A stretch of 16,776 nt of DNA from an uncultured Roseburia sp. (GTDB taxonomy: Bacteria > Bacillota > Clostridia > Lachnospirales > Lachnospiraceae): contig CANTEO010000058.1 of NCBI GenBank assembly GCA_947652855.1, positions 1 to 16,776 of the forward strand, written 5' to 3'. The first letter of the stretch is position 1. Every line of letters begins with the position of its first letter. The notes beneath the pieces are model-generated. The model worked only from the letters and a program-made list of their open reading frames with translations, was not told where the DNA came from and made no database searches. Positions 14,446 through 16,776 of the stretch are shown here, piece by piece. The translations under genes were made by a program, and so were the position numbers.

Positions 14446-15750
14446 TTACTCATCTTCCCCATAGCGGACGCTGCCTGTCGTAAGATCCACATCTTTCATC
14501 TGAATGTATTCCCTGGTGTCCTCTGGAAGCCTGCGCCTGCGCAAAATGTAAGCGGCGATCTCACGGATCAGGTAATAGATGACCGCAAACGCGGGGACGC
14601 CAAGCAGCATGCCCAAAAATCCAAACAGCCCGCCGCCCACTAAAATCGCAAAGACCACCCAAAACGAAGACAGGCCCGTAGACTCCCCTAAGATCTTAGG
14701 GCCTATGATGTTGCCGTCGATCTGCTGCAGCACCACGATGAAAATCAAAAAATACAGGCCCTTGACCGGCTCGGCAAGCGCGATTAAGACAAAGCTTGGC
14801 GCGGCGCCCACATACGGCCCGAAAAACGGCACTACGTTCGTCACGCCGACAATCACCGCGACCAAAAGGCTGTACGGGATCCCCATAATCACAAGGCCAA
14901 TATAGCAAATCACGCCAATAATGGCGGAATCCAAAATCTTTCCGCTGATGAACCCGCCGAACATCTTATCCGTGACCCTGACTACATGGATGACGCGGTT
15001 CCCCTGCTTAGGGGAGAACAGCGTATAGACCATCTTCTTTCCCTGGCCGATAAACGTCTCTTTCCCAAGCAAAAGATAAATCGCGATCACAAGGCCGACG
15101 ACAAAATTAAAGAACACGCGCAGGACGCCAAATACGCCCGTGGTAATCGTGATTACGCCTGTCGTAATGGAAGAGAAATACTTATTCACCATGGGCAAAA
15201 ACTCGCCCTGAATCAAATTCTCCACATAATCCGTCATGCTAAACACGCCTGTGCCAAGCAGCTCCGCCAATTTGCTGTCGCCAGAAAGCACGTCCTGAAT
15301 CCATGCCACAAAGTCATTCGCCTCCTTAGGAAGGCTCGTCACCAAATTCTGCACGCTTTTTATCAGCTCAGGTATCATCATGTCCAGCAACAGAAAAATC
15401 ATCAGCACAAAGAACAGCAACGCACCCACTGTCCCAAGGGTACGCGCCGTCTTTTTCGCCTTCTTTTCACTCTTCATGCGCGGCCGCAAAAAAGTAAGCA
15501 GATGCTTCTCCAAAAACATCATGATGGGATTTGTCAGGTACGCGATCACAAACCCCATAATGATGGGCTGCAAAATGCCCATCAGCTTCTGCCAATAGGA
15601 TGCAAAGCCATTGTATCTGTAAATAAAGAAGAAAAACAAAATGCAGCAGCAAAACGTCACAAACGCCACAAACGCAATCTGCGCATATTTCTTCATGTCC
15701 GCCTGATTCTTCCGTTTATCCGAATCAACGTTCCTTTGCGGCTTATCCAA
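14446..15750 (-). CDS. AI-2E family membrane permease
   Basis: This 434-residue polytopic membrane protein belongs to the AI-2E transporter family (PF01594 type). Members export or import diverse solutes, and some act as Na+/H+ antiporters; the substrate here cannot be read from sequence. Hydrophobic helices occur near residues 24-43 and 55-74, then several more to the C terminus. The family segments VTNVVPFFGPYVGAAPSF and GNIIGPKILGESTGLSSFW are clear, followed by a glycine-rich helix (ILVGGGLFGFLGMLLGVPAF). The TTG at 15750 is preferred because AGGGAGG lies 8 nt upstream; the GTG at 15759 overlaps that site. It begins 13 nt after the aconitase-family gene, so they are probably co-transcribed. 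Confidence 0.9.
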   Translation of the reverse strand: MDKPQRNVDSDKRKNQADMKKYAQIAFVAFVTFCCCILFFFFIYRYNGFASYWQKLMGILQPIIMGFVIAYLTNPIMMFLEKHLLTFLRPRMKSEKKAKKTARTLGTVGALLFFVLMIFLLLDMMIPELIKSVQNLVTSLPKEANDFVAWIQDVLSGDSKLAELLGTGVFSMTDYVENLIQGEFLPMVNKYFSSITTGVITITTGVFGVLRVFFNFVVGLVIAIYLLLGKETFIGQGKKMVYTLFSPKQGNRVIHVVRVTDKMFGGFISGKILDSAIIGVICYIGLVIMGIPYSLLVAVIVGVTNVVPFFGPYVGAAPSFVLIALAEPVKGLYFLIFIVVLQQIDGNIIGPKILGESTGLSSFWVVFAILVGGGLFGFLGMLLGVPAFAVIYYLIREIAAYILRRRRLPEDTREYIQMKDVDLTTGSVRYGEDE

Positions 15751-15758
15751 GACAGCCA

Positions 15759-15765
15759 CCTCCCT
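15759..15765 (-). promoter_or_regulatory. Ribosome binding site that sets the AI-2E family gene start
   Basis: AGGGAGG on the minus strand overlaps the stop codon of the upstream hydratase gene and lies 8 nt before a TTG at 15750. An in-frame GTG at 15759 overlaps the site itself and is therefore unlikely. Confidence 0.65.
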
Positions 15766-16776
15766 ATCGTCTGTTGTAGTTAATCAGGCAGCCTTTTAAA
15801 ATAATGTCCCGCTCATCATCCGTCAATTCGCCAAGCGTCAATCGAAATCCTTTTAGTTCCCCGTCTTTGACCGCATATGCCTCAATCTCCGTCGCCTTTT
15901 CACTGATCTCTTTTTGAATATTGGGCAGGAAAATATAATCCCCGTTTGCAAATGGCAGGTCGCCCTCCTCAATCAGAAGCGGCAGCATGCCCCAGTTAAT
16001 CAGGTTCGAGCGGTAGCGCTTCGTCGCATATTCATTGGCGATGTTCGCCCATCCTCCAAGCACCTTCTGGCAGGAGGCCGCCTGCTCCCTGGCGGAGCCG
16101 TCCCCTGGCTTCACCGCAAAGATGACGCTCCCAACGCCGATTGTCTTCCTGCTGATGTCGTCATATTTCGCCTTCACCGCATCCATGGCGGGCTTTAACT
16201 CCGGAACCGCCTCACAGGGGCAGCGATCCTCTTCGATCGCCTTCTGCGCCTTTTGAATCTCCTTCGCCTTCCCGACATACGCCGGATCCTTCCTGGAAAG
16301 CGTAAACTCTGCCAGGCCAAGCGGATTCGAGCGGTAAGAGGACGTCTCCCCGGATGGGATCAGCTCATCCGTCGTCGTGACCGGATCGTGAATCTCTGAA
16401 ACGACCTTTAACATCATGTGCTTTGGCAGCGGGCTCATCTTCGGCCAATCCTTAATGTTTGGCCCAAACTGAATCTCAACGGACGCATCCGCCTTGCCCT
16501 TGCTGTCAAACACGCGGTTCTCATAAATCCTGCTGTCAAAAAAGTACGCAGGCTTCGTGTAATCAATGTCCATGTCCGTCGCGCTTGTCAGATAACCCTG
16601 GTTCGCCGCCGTCGCGGCAATCGAGCGCGCGTCCATCAGCGCGACCGAAGCCACCTGGCCGCTTTGCACCTTCGACCCTTCCCGATTCGGGAAATTTCTG
16701 GTGGAATGGCGGATGGAGAACGCATTGTTCGCCGGCGTGTCCCCCGCGCCAAAGCACGGCCCGCAGAACGCCGTCT
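15764..16776 (-). CDS. Aconitase-family hydratase, 3' part (runs off the right edge)
   Basis: Only the last 336 residues are inside the window; the 5' part lies beyond 16776. The visible start reads C4-G-P-C7, the pair of 4Fe-4S cluster ligands typical of aconitases, followed by FGAGDTPANNAFSIRHS and then RNFPNR with R26 and R31 matching the two active-site arginines of mitochondrial aconitase. The swivel domain includes GDGSAREQAAS (about 224-234) against the usual GSSREHAA: S227 and R229 are kept, while the next Ser is Ala and the His is Gln. Aconitate hydratase (citrate to isocitrate) is most likely, with homologues of this style known to me from Bacteroides; another hydroxy-acid dehydratase cannot be excluded. 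It leads the AI-2E-family gene by 13 nt. Confidence 0.88.
   Translation of the reverse strand, partial: TAFCGPCFGAGDTPANNAFSIRHSTRNFPNREGSKVQSGQVASVALMDARSIAATAANQGYLTSATDMDIDYTKPAYFFDSRIYENRVFDSKGKADASVEIQFGPNIKDWPKMSPLPKHMMLKVVSEIHDPVTTTDELIPSGETSSYRSNPLGLAEFTLSRKDPAYVGKAKEIQKAQKAIEEDRCPCEAVPELKPAMDAVKAKYDDISRKTIGVGSVIFAVKPGDGSAREQAASCQKVLGGWANIANEYATKRYRSNLINWGMLPLLIEEGDLPFANGDYIFLPNIQKEISEKATEIEAYAVKDGELKGFRLTLGELTDDERDIILKGCLINYNRR

Noticed and set aside
14986..15783. 265-codon open frame on the plus strand
   Set aside because: It is antisense to the AI-2E family gene; the product is rich in Lys, His and Gln, as expected from reading a hydrophobic membrane protein gene in reverse.

Overview
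The window looks like a chromosomal segment of an anaerobic Firmicute of the Clostridia, most likely a Lachnospiraceae-type gut bacterium. This is inferred from the protein sequences (Clostridia-type F-ATPase subunits, Sua5/YwlE-like/dCMP deaminase neighbourhood), strong AGGAGG-type ribosome binding sites, frequent TTG/GTG starts and a GC-rich coding style. Every gene I can support lies on the minus strand, so transcription runs from the right end (16776) to the left end. The spacing is so tight that much of the window could be read as one or two long transcripts.

Right to left, the layout is as follows. (1) The 3' part of an aconitase-family hydratase runs off the right edge. (2) An AI-2E-family membrane permease follows 13 nt later. 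(3) A 988-residue protein has N-terminal TPR-like helical repeats, a long low-complexity linker with an 11-residue tandem repeat, and a C-terminal AAA+-like ATPase domain with an altered Walker B motif. (4) An intercistronic stem-loop precedes glgB, the glycogen branching enzyme. (5) Then come a two-domain Sua5 (threonylcarbamoyl-AMP synthase), a YwlE-like low-molecular-weight phosphatase homologue that lacks both catalytic residues, and a dCMP deaminase resembling the eukaryotic enzyme. (6) Only 15 nt later begins a complete F1Fo ATP synthase operon in the order atpZ-atpI-atpB-atpE-atpF-atpH-atpA-atpG-atpD-atpC, closed by a clear rho-independent terminator. (7) The leftmost ~270 bp are AT-rich (about 36% GC by hand count) and hold only open-frame fragments I cannot identify.

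Functionally, the main unit is the ATP synthase. The c subunit carries the set of residues associated with Na+ coupling (Q31, V62, E64, T65, T66, Y69), and the epsilon subunit carries the ATP-sensing IDxxRA motif. The Sua5-phosphatase-dCMP deaminase block next to the atp genes is reminiscent of the Bacillus subtilis ywlC-ywlE-...-atp neighbourhood, but rpiB, glyA and upp are absent here. Most of the window is conserved housekeeping. The parts most worth a second look are the apparent pseudo-phosphatase and the TPR/AAA+ fusion protein; I see no mobile element, CRISPR array, RNA gene or defence system.
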